Shown here in pieces: positions 43,316-52,386 of a DNA stretch of 64,000 nucleotides. The first letter of the stretch is position 1, and the number at the start of each line of letters is the position of its first letter. Source of the stretch: Cupriavidus sp. BIS7 (GTDB lineage Bacteria > Pseudomonadota > Gammaproteobacteria > Burkholderiales > Burkholderiaceae). The stretch lies in assembly GCF_000292345.1 (NCBI RefSeq), contig NZ_ALOU01000021.1, positions 1-64,000 of the forward strand, given 5' to 3'. Position numbers and translations under genes: made by a program. The notes beneath the pieces are model-generated. The model was not told the origin of the DNA. It did no database searches and saw only the letters and a list, made by a program, of their open reading frames with translations.

Positions 43316-43367
43316 GATCGGCAAGATCGGCAAGATCGGCACGATCGGCGCAATTGGCACGATTGGG
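43316..43367. repeat. 9-bp tandem repeat array in the fimbrial 5' region
   Basis: Five to six 9-bp units follow each other: GATCGGCAA twice, GATCGGCAC, GATCGGCGC, AATTGGCAC, then a partial GATTGGG. The array lies about 46-97 bases upstream of the pilin start, inside or close to the leader. Together with the inverted repeat it is the main content of the 483-bp space between the pilin gene and 43754. Confidence 0.75.
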
Positions 43368-43496
43368 AAAAGGGGGGCGCAAGCCACCGATTCGGACAGA
43401 GAGGCTCAACAACATGAGTGACAGCCCCTGCAGACCGCGCTACGTCGCCACACATCGCGTCGTCCTGACAGGGGCAAAGACTATCCATTCATGTGA

Positions 43497-43545
43497 TTTC
43501 TGATAATCATTGTTCTCCTAAATTTCTCAGCATTTTTATCAGAAA
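43497..43545. promoter_or_regulatory. inverted repeat in AT-rich fimbrial promoter island
   Basis: TTTCTGATAA (43497-43506) and TTATCAGAAA (43536-43545), perfect 10-bp arms, 29 bases apart, in an island much richer in A/T than its surroundings. A regulator-binding region or promoter for the minus-strand fimbrial operon is likely. Confidence 0.5.
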
Positions 43546-43753
43546 GTTCTTATATCTAATCGGAACTCTTGAGTGTTAAAGGCGACGGAAAATGAATTGA
43601 CGCGCTATCCGGGGTGGCACGGTGGGCGGGATGTTTTTTCGGAAGATAGCGATGAACGATCGGAGGTTCCCTAACATGATTCCGATGGTCCGCCGCGAAA
43701 TGAGAAGGGTCAGTCCGCGGTATCCTTCCCCCGTTCCCAACGGAGTTCGCGCC

Positions 43754-44305
43754 ATGAAGACGATCTACCTCGCCGGCTTTGATGTGTTTCGCAAGGACGC
43801 GCGTGCCTGGGGCGAGCACCTGAAGACGCTGTGTGCAAGGCACGGCTACGAAGGTCTGTATCCGCTGGACAAGGCCGCGCCGTTCGGACTTTCAGGCCCG
43901 GCCACCGCGCAGTGGATCTATGAAGCCAACGTCGCGTTGATCCGTCGTGCCGACATGGTGATGGCGAACCTCGACGACTTTCGCGGCCCCGGTGAGCCCG
44001 ATAGCGGCACGGCGTTTGAAGTGGGTTTTGCGGTGGCGCTTCAGAAGCCGGTCTGGGGCTATGGCGCCGATGCCGGTACGCTGCTTGACCGCGTGCGCGC
44101 CAGCACCGATGCCGATGGGGAAGCACTTGATGCGCGCGGCTATGTGGTGGAAAACTTCGGCCTGCCGATAAACCTGATGCTGGCCTGTAGCGTGCGGCTG
44201 GTGACGGGGGACGCCGAAGCGTGCCTGACCGAGATGGCCGAGGCGGACCGCCGCCGCGCTGCACGGCGCACGCAGGCGCTGCAGCAGGGCGGTCCCGAGG
44301 ATTGA
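43754..44305 (+). CDS. nucleoside 2-deoxyribosyltransferase family protein
   Basis: A 183-residue protein starting MKTIYLAGFDVF, with 'FRGPGEPDSGTAFEVGFAVA' containing the family's catalytic Glu region and DxxxxPDSGT motif, and a C-terminal NLMLACS. Members break or swap the N-glycosidic bond of deoxynucleosides or act on related nucleotides (including the 5-hydroxymethyl-dUMP hydrolase group). The ATG at 43754 is used; longer in-frame starts lack family similarity. It is monocistronic and convergent with pqiC. Confidence 0.83.
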   Translation: MKTIYLAGFDVFRKDARAWGEHLKTLCARHGYEGLYPLDKAAPFGLSGPATAQWIYEANVALIRRADMVMANLDDFRGPGEPDSGTAFEVGFAVALQKPVWGYGADAGTLLDRVRASTDADGEALDARGYVVENFGLPINLMLACSVRLVTGDAEACLTEMAEADRRRAARRTQALQQGGPED

Positions 44306-44309
44306 AGCG

Positions 44310-44897
44310 TCAGCGCTGCAACGACTGCACGCTGGTGGCGATATCGGCGGCGGTTGTCGCCACGATCTGCCGGTAGGCGTTCACCATGCCATCCACCTGC
44401 CCAGGCGCGGGCAATTCGGTTTCAGTGCGGCCGCCCAACACCTTGCCATCGGGCAGGCGGCGCACGGTCCAGGCGATTGTCGCGCGGGCGCGCTGACCCA
44501 GGTCGGTATCCAGGCGTACCACTTCGGTGGTAACGCGATAGACCGGCTCGACTCCCGACAACCCCTGCTGGTAGGTATCCACCGCGCCAAGTTTCGCCTG
44601 CAGTTGCTGCGACAGCGCGTCGCGCAATTCGTCAGGCAGCGGTGCCGACCAGCGCGACTGGTCCAGCAGCTTCACGCCGCCAGCATCCCCGTCGCTCACC
44701 ACGAACTGCGGCCGGTTCAGGCGTTCGGGCACCCGGACCGGGGAAACTTCGATCCAGACCGGATTCGCGCCGGGCGCGGTGGTAGATACCGTCGAAGCGG
44801 CCCCCGACGCCAGCGAGTAGTAGCGCGGCTCGGGCGACGCGCATCCGTTGAGCAACGCAGCGGCCAGCGCCAGCAAAATCAGCGAGCGTTTCATCAT
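44310..44897 (-). CDS. pqiC: PqiC-family outer-membrane lipoprotein
   Basis: A 195-residue lipoprotein: signal peptide with lipobox LLNGCAS, then the ABC-transport-auxiliary domain (YYSLASG, 'VRVPERLNRPQFVV', SRWSAPLPDELRDALSQQL). PqiC partners the PqiB tunnel that links inner and outer membranes in lipid transport. It overlaps pqiB by four bases and ends the pqi operon. Confidence 0.9.
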   Translation of the reverse strand: MMKRSLILLALAAALLNGCASPEPRYYSLASGAASTVSTTAPGANPVWIEVSPVRVPERLNRPQFVVSDGDAGGVKLLDQSRWSAPLPDELRDALSQQLQAKLGAVDTYQQGLSGVEPVYRVTTEVVRLDTDLGQRARATIAWTVRRLPDGKVLGGRTETELPAPGQVDGMVNAYRQIVATTAADIATSVQSLQR

Positions 44898-46528
44898 TCG
44901 TTCTCCGTCTTGCCACGCAGCAGTGCCTCGGGGTGGCGCTCCAGATAGTCAGTCAGCGCGCGCAGCGACACGGCCGTACGCGTGAGTTCCTGCATCATGC
45001 GGCGCGTATCCTGCTGCAGCGGTGCGTCCGATGCCAGCGTGCCGTTAGCCGCGTTGAGCGTACGGCGCGCGTCCTGCAGCGCCGCCAGAACCTGCGGCGC
45101 CACGTCGCCGTGCAACTGCGTCACGAGCTTGTCGGCGTTGTCGAGCATCTTGTTCATCGACACCACGCTGGTGCGCAGGTCCTGGCCGATCTGATCGAAC
45201 GGCACCTTGTCGATCTTGTTGACGATATCGCCGAGCTTGGCCTGCAGTTCGTCGAACGTGCCCGGCGTGGTTGGCAACTCGGGCATCTCCGCGTTCAGGT
45301 CAAGATCCTTCGGCGGCGGCGCCTTCGGGAAGAAGTCCAGGGCCACGTAAAGCTGCCCGGTGAGCAGGTTGCCGGTGCGCAACTGCGCACGCATGCCGCG
45401 CTTGACCAGGCCCAGCACGATATTGCGCTTCTTGGCCTCATCGGACACATCGCGCTCGCGGAAGCCCATGCGGGACGGATAGAACTCCACCACCACGGGC
45501 ATGCGGAAGGCCTTCTTGTCACGCTGGTACTCGATGCCGATCGAGCGCACCTGGCCGACGATCACGCCGCGGAAATCGACGGGCGCGCCCGGCGAAAGAC
45601 CGCGAACGGACTGGTCGAAGTTCAGCACCGCCAGCGCCGGTGCCAGTTCCTCGGGCTCCTTCATTGCCTCGGACTGGTCCGCTGCCAGCAGGAACTGCGT
45701 GTTCTCGGCCGCCGCCTGGGTGGCAGTGGAGTTGTCCGGCGCCTGGAAGGCCACGCCGCCCAGCAGCACGGTGACCAGCGATTGCGTAGAGATCTTCAGC
45801 CCGTTCGCGTCGAGCTTCAGGTCGACGCCGCTGGCATGCCAGAAGCGGGTATCGGCATTGACGAGCTTGTCATAGGGCTTGTTGACGAACACGCGCAGCG
45901 AGATGTCGCGACCGTTCGGATCGAGCTGGTACGCCACGACCTGGCCCACCTGCACGCGGCGATAGTAGACCGGCGATCCGATATCGAGCGATCCCAGGTC
46001 CTGCGCGCGCAGGACGAACTGGCGGCCGGAGGCGTCGGCGGTTACCACCGGCGGCACTTCCAGGCCAGTGAAGCTGCGCGTGCCCTCATGCGACTTGCCG
46101 GCATCCACGCCGATATAGGCGCCCGAAAGCAGCGTTTCCAGACCCGACACACCGCTGATCGCAAAGCGCGGACGGACCACCCAGAAGCGCGTGTCCTTCA
46201 CGGCGAAGCTCTCGGCGTCCTTGGTCAGCTCGATGGTTGCGATCACGTGCGAGCGATCGGAAGCCAGCCGCACCGACTTGACCAGGCCGATATCGACGTC
46301 CTTGTAGCGGACGGCCGTCTTGCCCGGGGTCAGCCCGTCGGCGGACCGGAACGACACGCTGATTTCGGGCCCGCGCGACGCGAGCGTGTTGATCAGCAGC
46401 GAGATGCCCACCACGGCGGCGACGATCGGGATCAGCCAAACCAGTGAAGGCAGCCAGCGGGCGCGGCGCTTGCGCGCCGGCTGGGGCACACCCGCGGGAG
46501 GCGGGGGAGGGTTGTCAAGATCGGGCAT
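44894..46528 (-). CDS. pqiB: PqiB, MCE-domain lipid-transport tunnel protein
   Basis: A 544-residue protein with one N-terminal membrane helix (about residues 25-48) and three MCE domains: 'ISVSFRSADGLTPGKTAVRY', then domains around residues 160 and 300 (SVRGLSPGAPVDFRGVIVG). A long C-terminal helical part follows, as needed for the syringe-like PqiB hexamer that spans the periplasm. Length matches E. coli PqiB. It overlaps the upstream PqiA gene by 14 bp. Confidence 0.93.
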   Translation of the reverse strand: MPDLDNPPPPPAGVPQPARKRRARWLPSLVWLIPIVAAVVGISLLINTLASRGPEISVSFRSADGLTPGKTAVRYKDVDIGLVKSVRLASDRSHVIATIELTKDAESFAVKDTRFWVVRPRFAISGVSGLETLLSGAYIGVDAGKSHEGTRSFTGLEVPPVVTADASGRQFVLRAQDLGSLDIGSPVYYRRVQVGQVVAYQLDPNGRDISLRVFVNKPYDKLVNADTRFWHASGVDLKLDANGLKISTQSLVTVLLGGVAFQAPDNSTATQAAAENTQFLLAADQSEAMKEPEELAPALAVLNFDQSVRGLSPGAPVDFRGVIVGQVRSIGIEYQRDKKAFRMPVVVEFYPSRMGFRERDVSDEAKKRNIVLGLVKRGMRAQLRTGNLLTGQLYVALDFFPKAPPPKDLDLNAEMPELPTTPGTFDELQAKLGDIVNKIDKVPFDQIGQDLRTSVVSMNKMLDNADKLVTQLHGDVAPQVLAALQDARRTLNAANGTLASDAPLQQDTRRMMQELTRTAVSLRALTDYLERHPEALLRGKTENE

Positions 46529-47294
46529 TGTCGGCTTCCGGCGATTCGATGGAGGGGGAGTGCGCGGTCTCGAGAGAGTCCCACAGCAGGCGCGGGTCGA
46601 AGCTCAGTGACGCCAGCATTGTCATGACGACAACAGATGCAAACGCAAGCGCTCCGGCCCCGGGGATGATCGTGGCCAGCGCCCCGGCCCGCACCAGCGA
46701 GGCCAGCAGCGCCACAACGAAGATATCGAGCATGGACCAGCGGCCGATCACTTCGACCAGTCCGTACAGCCGGGTCTGCTGGCGAATACGCCATGTCGAT
46801 TTCAGATGCACCGACACCAGCAGCAGCGTCAGGATCATCATTTTCAGCAATGGGACGACGATGCTCGCGACCAGCACCACACCGGCCAGCATGTGCGAAC
46901 CGGACAGCCACAGGTAGAGCACGCCTGACAGGATCGTGTCGCGCTGCACGCCGAGGATCGACTGGGTGACCATCACCGGCAGCAGATTGGCCGGGATATA
47001 CAGGATGTACGCGGCCAGCAGGAATGCCCAGGTGCGCGCCAGGCTGGCCGGCTTGCGACGATGCAGCGTGGCGCCGCAGCGCGGGCACGGCTCGCCTTCG
47101 AGCGTCATCGGGCTGACCAGGTCGCAGGCATGGCAGGAGATCAGCCCGCGCGACGTGGCGGTAGGCACCTGCGCCAGCGGCGTGCGTTCGTCGTCATCGG
47201 TCAGTTCAGCCACCACATCGGCGGCCATGCGGCGCGAGCGTGCAAGCTGGTCACGCGCCTTGGTGGTGCGAGAGGGGCGCTGTGGCTCGCTCAT
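46515..47294 (-). CDS. pqiA: PqiA-domain membrane protein (second half)
   Basis: A 259-residue protein with an acidic N-terminal tail, a zinc-ribbon-like CHAC...CPRC pair at about residues 54-75 and four membrane helices. E. coli PqiA carries two such units in one chain; here they are separate genes and this one represents the second. It sits in the inner membrane and probably feeds or energises the PqiB tunnel. It overlaps both neighbours (ATGA with the first pqiA, 14 bp with pqiB). Confidence 0.88.
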   Translation of the reverse strand: MSEPQRPSRTTKARDQLARSRRMAADVVAELTDDDERTPLAQVPTATSRGLISCHACDLVSPMTLEGEPCPRCGATLHRRKPASLARTWAFLLAAYILYIPANLLPVMVTQSILGVQRDTILSGVLYLWLSGSHMLAGVVLVASIVVPLLKMMILTLLLVSVHLKSTWRIRQQTRLYGLVEVIGRWSMLDIFVVALLASLVRAGALATIIPGAGALAFASVVVMTMLASLSFDPRLLWDSLETAHSPSIESPEADNARS

Positions 47295-47977
47295 GACGTG
47301 GCGTCCGGTGATCCGGGCGGGACGTCGTCCGCGTCGGGGGTTTCAAGGTAGTGCCACAGGTCGCGCGGATCGAACGACAGCATCGCGGCCAGCACCACCA
47401 CCAGCGCACCGAACGACCACAGCGCCACGCCGGGCAGCACCTGTGCCATTGACGACAGCTTCACCACCGTGACGAGCACGCCGATCATGAAGACTTCGAT
47501 CATGCCCCATGGCCGCGTCTGGCGGATGCCGCGCACGATGCTGTCGAAACCCGGCGGCATGCGTTTCCTGGCCATCGGCACAAGCAGATAGCACATCATC
47601 AGCATCTCTGAAAGCGGAAACAGGATCGTCGTGGCAAACACGAGCATTGCCACCAGCGTCATGTGGTCCGCCTGGAGCGCCTGCACGGCGCCCCACAGCG
47701 TGGTTTGCGTGCGCACGCCCTTGAGGTCCATCTCGACGATCGGATACGTGTTCGAGATCAGGAACAGGATCAGCGCGGTCGTCACCAGCGGCAGCAGACG
47801 GCGATAGGCGTGCGCGCTTTCGCGATACAGCGCGCCGCCGCAGCGCAGGCAGGTGGCACGCTCGCCGGGCGCGAGCGAGGTTCGCTCGTACAGTGCGTCG
47901 CAGTACTCGCACGCCACGAGCCGGTGCAGGTCCGGCTCGGGCATTGCCGGCGTGCCGTGATCGTGGCGCTCAGGCAT
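47291..47977 (-). CDS. pqiA: PqiA-domain membrane protein (first half)
   Basis: A 228-residue protein with a CEYC...CLRC ribbon (about residues 23-43) and four membrane helices (for example 'LLPLVTTALILFLISNTYPI'). It equals the first half of E. coli PqiA. It starts inside the end of the AI-2E transporter gene (8-bp overlap), so all five genes from 49073 to 44310 are likely one transcript. A later start at 47944 is possible. Confidence 0.88.
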   Translation of the reverse strand: MPERHDHGTPAMPEPDLHRLVACEYCDALYERTSLAPGERATCLRCGGALYRESAHAYRRLLPLVTTALILFLISNTYPIVEMDLKGVRTQTTLWGAVQALQADHMTLVAMLVFATTILFPLSEMLMMCYLLVPMARKRMPPGFDSIVRGIRQTRPWGMIEVFMIGVLVTVVKLSSMAQVLPGVALWSFGALVVVLAAMLSFDPRDLWHYLETPDADDVPPGSPDATS

Positions 47978-49073
47978 CCGGCGTCAGGTGGGACGGCGGC
48001 GGTGCAGTGACGGTCGTCACGCCGGCGCGTTCCTGATTGCCGATGGTCCAGTCGCGCAGCAGCGCATAGGCCACCGCCAGCACGGTCGGGCCGATGAAGA
48101 CGCCCAGGAAGCCGAACGCCAGCGCGCCGCCCAGCACACCCATCATGATCCAGATCAGCGGCAGGCCGGTGCCCTTGCTGATCAGCAGCGGCTTGATCAC
48201 GTTATCGGCCATGCCGACCACCCCGGCGCCCCACACCACCATGAAGATCGCCCAGCCCGTATCGCCGCTGTGATAGAGCCACAGGGCAGCAGGAATCCAG
48301 ACGAGCGGCGGGCCCACAGGTATTACCGAAAGGAAGAATGTGACAAAGCCGAGAATCGCCGCGCCGGGCACGCCGGCAATCCAGTAGCCGATGCCGGCCA
48401 GTACGGCCTGCACGAAGGCGGTGCCCAGCACGCCGTAGACCACGCCCTTGACCGTGCTGCCAGCCAGCGCCAGCAGGTGATCGGCGCGTTCGCCGGCCAC
48501 GCGGCGCATGCCCCCGCGCAGCCATTCCACGGCGAGTTCGCCGCCGGTGTAGAAGAAGAACGCCAGCACGATCGACAGTGCAAGCTGGCCAAGGCCCGCG
48601 CCGATCGACAGGCCAGCGCCGAGCAGCACATGCCCCACCGGTGCAATCAGCTTGCGCAGGCTGGCCAGCGTGTCGGAATCGGCGGTGATGACCTTGTTCC
48701 AGCCAGTCTCAAGCTGTGGCCCGACGTAAGGCAGGCTGCTGAGCCAGTCAGGCAATTGCGGAAGGCCATGCTCGGTGTAGCGGTTGACCAGCGCGGTCAG
48801 TTCGTCGAGATGGGCCGAGAAGCTGGCGCCGGCGTAAACAAAGGGCCCGAGCACGATCACGGCGGCAATCAGCACGCAGATCAGCGCGGCCAGGACGCGC
48901 CGGTTGCCAAGCCAGCGCGTCAGCACGGTATACGGATGCCACGAGCTGAAGGCCAGGATCGCGCCCCATACCAGGGCCGTGGCAAATGGCGCGAGTACGA
49001 CCAGCGAACCGCCGATCAGGACGATCAGCGCAAATACTGCAGCCAGCTTCTCAATCAGTTGTCCGGAACTCAT
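47970..49073 (-). CDS. AI-2E/PerM-family transporter
   Basis: A 367-residue inner-membrane protein with about eight hydrophobic segments and the family motifs 'GVVYGVLGTAFVQAVLAGIG' and 'FLSVIPVGPPLVWIPAALWL'. The family includes the autoinducer-2 exporter TqsA and Na+/H+ antiporter-like members; the function here is open. It heads the pqi operon and overlaps pqiA, so a link to envelope lipid homeostasis is possible. Confidence 0.83.
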   Translation of the reverse strand: MSSGQLIEKLAAVFALIVLIGGSLVVLAPFATALVWGAILAFSSWHPYTVLTRWLGNRRVLAALICVLIAAVIVLGPFVYAGASFSAHLDELTALVNRYTEHGLPQLPDWLSSLPYVGPQLETGWNKVITADSDTLASLRKLIAPVGHVLLGAGLSIGAGLGQLALSIVLAFFFYTGGELAVEWLRGGMRRVAGERADHLLALAGSTVKGVVYGVLGTAFVQAVLAGIGYWIAGVPGAAILGFVTFFLSVIPVGPPLVWIPAALWLYHSGDTGWAIFMVVWGAGVVGMADNVIKPLLISKGTGLPLIWIMMGVLGGALAFGFLGVFIGPTVLAVAYALLRDWTIGNQERAGVTTVTAPPPSHLTPDA

Positions 49074-49159
49074 CTATGCAGGCCAGAGGGCGTCCAAGTT
49101 ACAAGAACGCCGTAAGCATAGCGGAATTCGATGTGACGTCCGGGTTTCCCCTCAATGCG

Positions 49160-50287
49160 TCACGAGACGACGGCATCGCGCCGCAGCAGCGCCGCGACCA
49201 GATCCGATTGCGTGACCATGCCCACCACGCGCTTGTCGGTGTCGATCACCGGCACATGGTGCAGACCGCCATCGGAAAACGCATGCGCCAGTTCCACCAT
49301 CGGCTGGTCCGTATGCGCGGTCACCACCACGCGCGTCATCAGCTCGCGCACGGTGCCGTTGACGCGGCGCGAGTTTGCACGGTGCGCGCGGAAGAAGTCG
49401 CTTTGCGTGACGATGCCGAGCAGGCGGCGCTGGCGGTCCACTACGGGCAGGGCCTTGATGTGATGACGCGCCAGCAGCGCGGCCGCATCGGCGGCAAGCT
49501 GGCCGGGCCGCACGCCCACCACGTCGCGGGACATGATGTCGCCGCAGCGCACGTCGCCAAAGCGGCGCGAGTAGGCGCGCAGTTCGGCGGCGACCAGGAT
49601 CGCCTCGAGATCGTCTTCCTCGATGTCCAGGAATTCGCCGCGCGCAGCCAGTACCGCGTCAAGGTCGGCACGCGTGAAGCCCACGCGGCGGCTCGGTGGC
49701 ACGTCACGCGTGAGGTGCTGCGAGGGCGGCTCGGGCGGCCGGTGCGGGTAGCGGCGGCGCGTGAAATTGTTGAACGCCAGCGCCGTGAGCAGCAGCAGCA
49801 TCGAGTTGATCGCCACCGGCACCACCACGAAGCCGAAGCCAAGCGCCTGCACGGCCGGGCCGCCAAACACGGCCGTGATCGCCACTGCGCCGCTGGGCGG
49901 GTGCACACAGCGAAGCTGGAACATCAGCGCGATGGACACCGCAACCGCCACGCCGGCCGCCAGGCCCGGGGCCGGAATCCAGCGCGCGCATGCCACGCCG
50001 ACCGTGGCGGCCACGAGGTTCCCGCCGATGATCGACCACGGCTGCGCCAGCGGACTGGACGGCACCGCGAACAGCAGCACGGCCGACGCCCCCATCGGTG
50101 CCACGAACCACGGATTGAAGCCTTCCAGGAAGTGGCGGCAGATCCATTCAGTGATGAACAGGCCAATCAAGGCGCCGATGCAGCTTTTGAGCCGCTCGCG
50201 GCGGTTGGCGGCAATTGGCATCGGCACGAATGTGCGTAGCCAGGCACGAGTTTCGGCCACGGATGTGGAAAGGAATGCGGCAGGCAT
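49160..50287 (-). CDS. HPP-family membrane protein with two CBS domains
   Basis: A 375-residue protein. The first half has about five membrane helices with the HPP signature (CVHPPSGAVAIT) and PMGASAVLLFAVPSSPLAQP; the second half has two CBS domains (CGDIMSRDVVGVRPG..., RELMTRVVVTAHTDQPMVEL...). HPP proteins have been linked to nitrite transport in plastids and cyanobacteria; CBS pairs sense adenine nucleotides. The ATG at 50287 is used, but 50344 is equally open and neither has a well-spaced ribosome binding site. It is divergent from a ClC channel that also carries C-terminal CBS domains. Confidence 0.8.
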   Translation of the reverse strand: MPAAFLSTSVAETRAWLRTFVPMPIAANRRERLKSCIGALIGLFITEWICRHFLEGFNPWFVAPMGASAVLLFAVPSSPLAQPWSIIGGNLVAATVGVACARWIPAPGLAAGVAVAVSIALMFQLRCVHPPSGAVAITAVFGGPAVQALGFGFVVVPVAINSMLLLLTALAFNNFTRRRYPHRPPEPPSQHLTRDVPPSRRVGFTRADLDAVLAARGEFLDIEEDDLEAILVAAELRAYSRRFGDVRCGDIMSRDVVGVRPGQLAADAAALLARHHIKALPVVDRQRRLLGIVTQSDFFRAHRANSRRVNGTVRELMTRVVVTAHTDQPMVELAHAFSDGGLHHVPVIDTDKRVVGMVTQSDLVAALLRRDAVVS

Positions 50288-50410
50288 CGAATTCGGGGGC
50301 GTCTTTTGGCGATACGGGGGCGATTCGGGGGCGTTCCGGGGCATCTCCCGGTGGATTCGGGGGCGCTCCAGGCGTTGCAGCGTATCACGCTCCAGGAGCG
50401 CGAGCCCGCC

Positions 50411-50433
50411 AATATATCATGACGTGATATATT
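50411..50433. promoter_or_regulatory. perfect palindrome between HPP-CBS and ClC genes
   Basis: AATATATCA-TGACG-TGATATATT, 9-bp perfect arms with a five-base centre, the only AT-rich stretch in this 190-bp divergent promoter region. It lies 45 bp before the ClC start. It is a strong candidate operator for both genes; no regulator gene is adjacent. Confidence 0.65.
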
Positions 50434-50477
50434 CCGCCGGGCCGGCAATTCTGCCGGCAACGAAGCCGCCCCCGCTC

Positions 50478-52262
50478 ATGCATACAGAAGTTCATACAGT
50501 CGAAAAACGCGACTACGCGGTCAATCGCCGCCTGCCCATGCTGGCCGCCATCGCGCTGGCCATCGGCGCCATCAGTACCGGCGCCGCGTTCGTGCTGGTC
50601 AACCTGATTCACTTCTTCACCAACCTGTTCTTTTTCCAGACGCTGTCTTTCGCCGACCGCTCGCCAGCCGGGCACGCACTGGGCCCCTGGGTCATCGTGG
50701 TGCCGATGGTCGGCGGCCTGATCGTCGGCCTGATGGCGCGTTATGGGAGCGACAAGATCCGCGGCCATGGCATTCCCGAGGCCATCGAATCGGTACTGTT
50801 CGGCAAAAGCAAGATGTCGGCGAAGGTGGCGGTGCTCAAGCCGCTGTCGTCGGGCATCGTGATCGGCAGCGGCGGGCCGTTCGGCGCCGAAGGGCCGATC
50901 ATCATGACCGGTGGCTCCATCGCGTCGCTGCTGGCGCAATACCTGCACCTGACCGCAGCCGAGCGCAAGACCTTGCTGGTGGCCGGCGCGTGCGCGGGCA
51001 TGACCGCGATCTTCGGCACGCCGCTGGCCGCCGTTCTGCTGGCCGTTGAACTGCTGCTGTTCGAACTGCGCCCGCGCAGCCTGCTGCCCGTGGCGCTGGC
51101 GTGCGCGGTGGCCGGCTTTCTCCGGCCGTTCGTGTTCGAGGCCGGGCCGCTGTTCCCGCTGCAGACACCGCCGGCCAGCACGCTGGCGCTTGGCTCGTGC
51201 GTGCTGGCGGGCCTGCTTTGCGGCGCGCTTGGCGCGGGGCTTACGCTCGCGCTGTATCGCACCGAGGATGCGTTTTCCCATCTGCGCGTGCACTGGATGT
51301 GGTGGCCGGCCATTGGCGGCCTGGTGGTGGGGATCGGCGGCTATTTCGAACCGCGCGCGCTGGGCGTGGGCTATGACGTGATCGGTGACCTGCTCAACAA
51401 CCGGCTGGTGATCGAGGTGGCGCTGGCGCTGCTGGCGGTGAAGGCGGTGATCTGGATTGCCGCACTGGGCTCGGGCACGTCGGGCGGCGTGCTTGCGCCG
51501 CTGCTGATGCTCGGCGCGGGCCTTGGGGTGGTGCTGGCGCCGGTGCTGCCGGGCGGATCGCCGACACTATGGGCGCTGGTCTGCATGGCCGGCGTGCTGG
51601 GCAGCGTGCTTGGCGCGCCGCTGACCGCCATCGTGTTCGCGTTCGGCCTGACGCACGATAGCGAGGCGCTGCTGCCGCTGTTGCTGACCACTGCCGTGGC
51701 TTACGGCTTCTCTGTGCTGACGATGAAGCGCTCGATCATGACCGAGAAGATCGCGCGCCGCGGTTTGCACATCTACCGCGAATACGGCGTTGATCCGCTC
51801 GAACGCGCCCATGTGGACGAACTGATGACGCGGGAGGTGGTGTCGATCGACGCCGATCTGCCCGTGGCTGAAGCGCTTCCGCGTCACTTCGGCGATCACG
51901 CCGCGCATCGTGCCTACCCGGTGGTCAGGCAGGGCCGCGTGATCGGCATGCTCCATCGCGCGGCGATCGTCGCGGCCCATGCGGGCGACGATGCCGGGCT
52001 GACCTGTGGAGATCTTGTGGCGGACACCCATGCCAGGCCCGCGGTGCTGCTGCCGGCGCAGACCGGCCGCGCCGCTGCCGGAAGCATGGCGGCGCTCAGC
52101 GTGGCGCGCCTGCCCGTGGTGGACGACGAGGCCACGATGCGGCTGATCGGCATCCTCTCGCTGCGCGACCTGCTTGCGCCCAGCGGCCACGTCCTGCACG
52201 AGGAAACCCAACGCGAGCGGCTTCGCGGGATGGCGACAAGGGCATTTAGCCGGCCCGTATAG
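50478..52262 (+). CDS. ClC-family chloride channel/antiporter with CBS domains
   Basis: A 594-residue membrane protein with the ClC signatures GHGIPE (96-101), GSGGPFGAEGP (130-140, with gating Glu138; Ala replaces the common Arg) and GTSGGVLAPLL. About 17 helical segments are followed from about residue 450 by two CBS domains (MTREVVSIDADLPVAEAL..., and a second near the end). ClC proteins move Cl- or exchange it for H+ or other anions; the retained gating Glu is compatible with antiport. The ATG at 50478 is used; the frame is open far upstream by composition only. It shares its promoter region with the HPP-CBS gene. Confidence 0.88.
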   Translation: MHTEVHTVEKRDYAVNRRLPMLAAIALAIGAISTGAAFVLVNLIHFFTNLFFFQTLSFADRSPAGHALGPWVIVVPMVGGLIVGLMARYGSDKIRGHGIPEAIESVLFGKSKMSAKVAVLKPLSSGIVIGSGGPFGAEGPIIMTGGSIASLLAQYLHLTAAERKTLLVAGACAGMTAIFGTPLAAVLLAVELLLFELRPRSLLPVALACAVAGFLRPFVFEAGPLFPLQTPPASTLALGSCVLAGLLCGALGAGLTLALYRTEDAFSHLRVHWMWWPAIGGLVVGIGGYFEPRALGVGYDVIGDLLNNRLVIEVALALLAVKAVIWIAALGSGTSGGVLAPLLMLGAGLGVVLAPVLPGGSPTLWALVCMAGVLGSVLGAPLTAIVFAFGLTHDSEALLPLLLTTAVAYGFSVLTMKRSIMTEKIARRGLHIYREYGVDPLERAHVDELMTREVVSIDADLPVAEALPRHFGDHAAHRAYPVVRQGRVIGMLHRAAIVAAHAGDDAGLTCGDLVADTHARPAVLLPAQTGRAAAGSMAALSVARLPVVDDEATMRLIGILSLRDLLAPSGHVLHEETQRERLRGMATRAFSRPV

Positions 52263-52386
52263 TGCCTTCCAGGCAACGTCCGATCGCGGTGCTGTCATTT
52301 TGTATGGTTGTTCTTATCAGGATGGTCGCCAAGGCTAGCAATCTGACCAGTTTGTTAGCTATTTTTTGACGTGCGCGGGCACCAGA

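Noticed and set aside
43497..43545. Invertible fimbrial promoter switch
   Set aside because: The inverted repeat encloses only 29 bases and no recombinase gene is nearby, so inversion of a promoter is unlikely. It was kept as a regulatory site.
44933..46447. 504-residue plus-strand frame over pqiB
   Set aside because: Antisense to a three-MCE-domain protein and lacking any motif.
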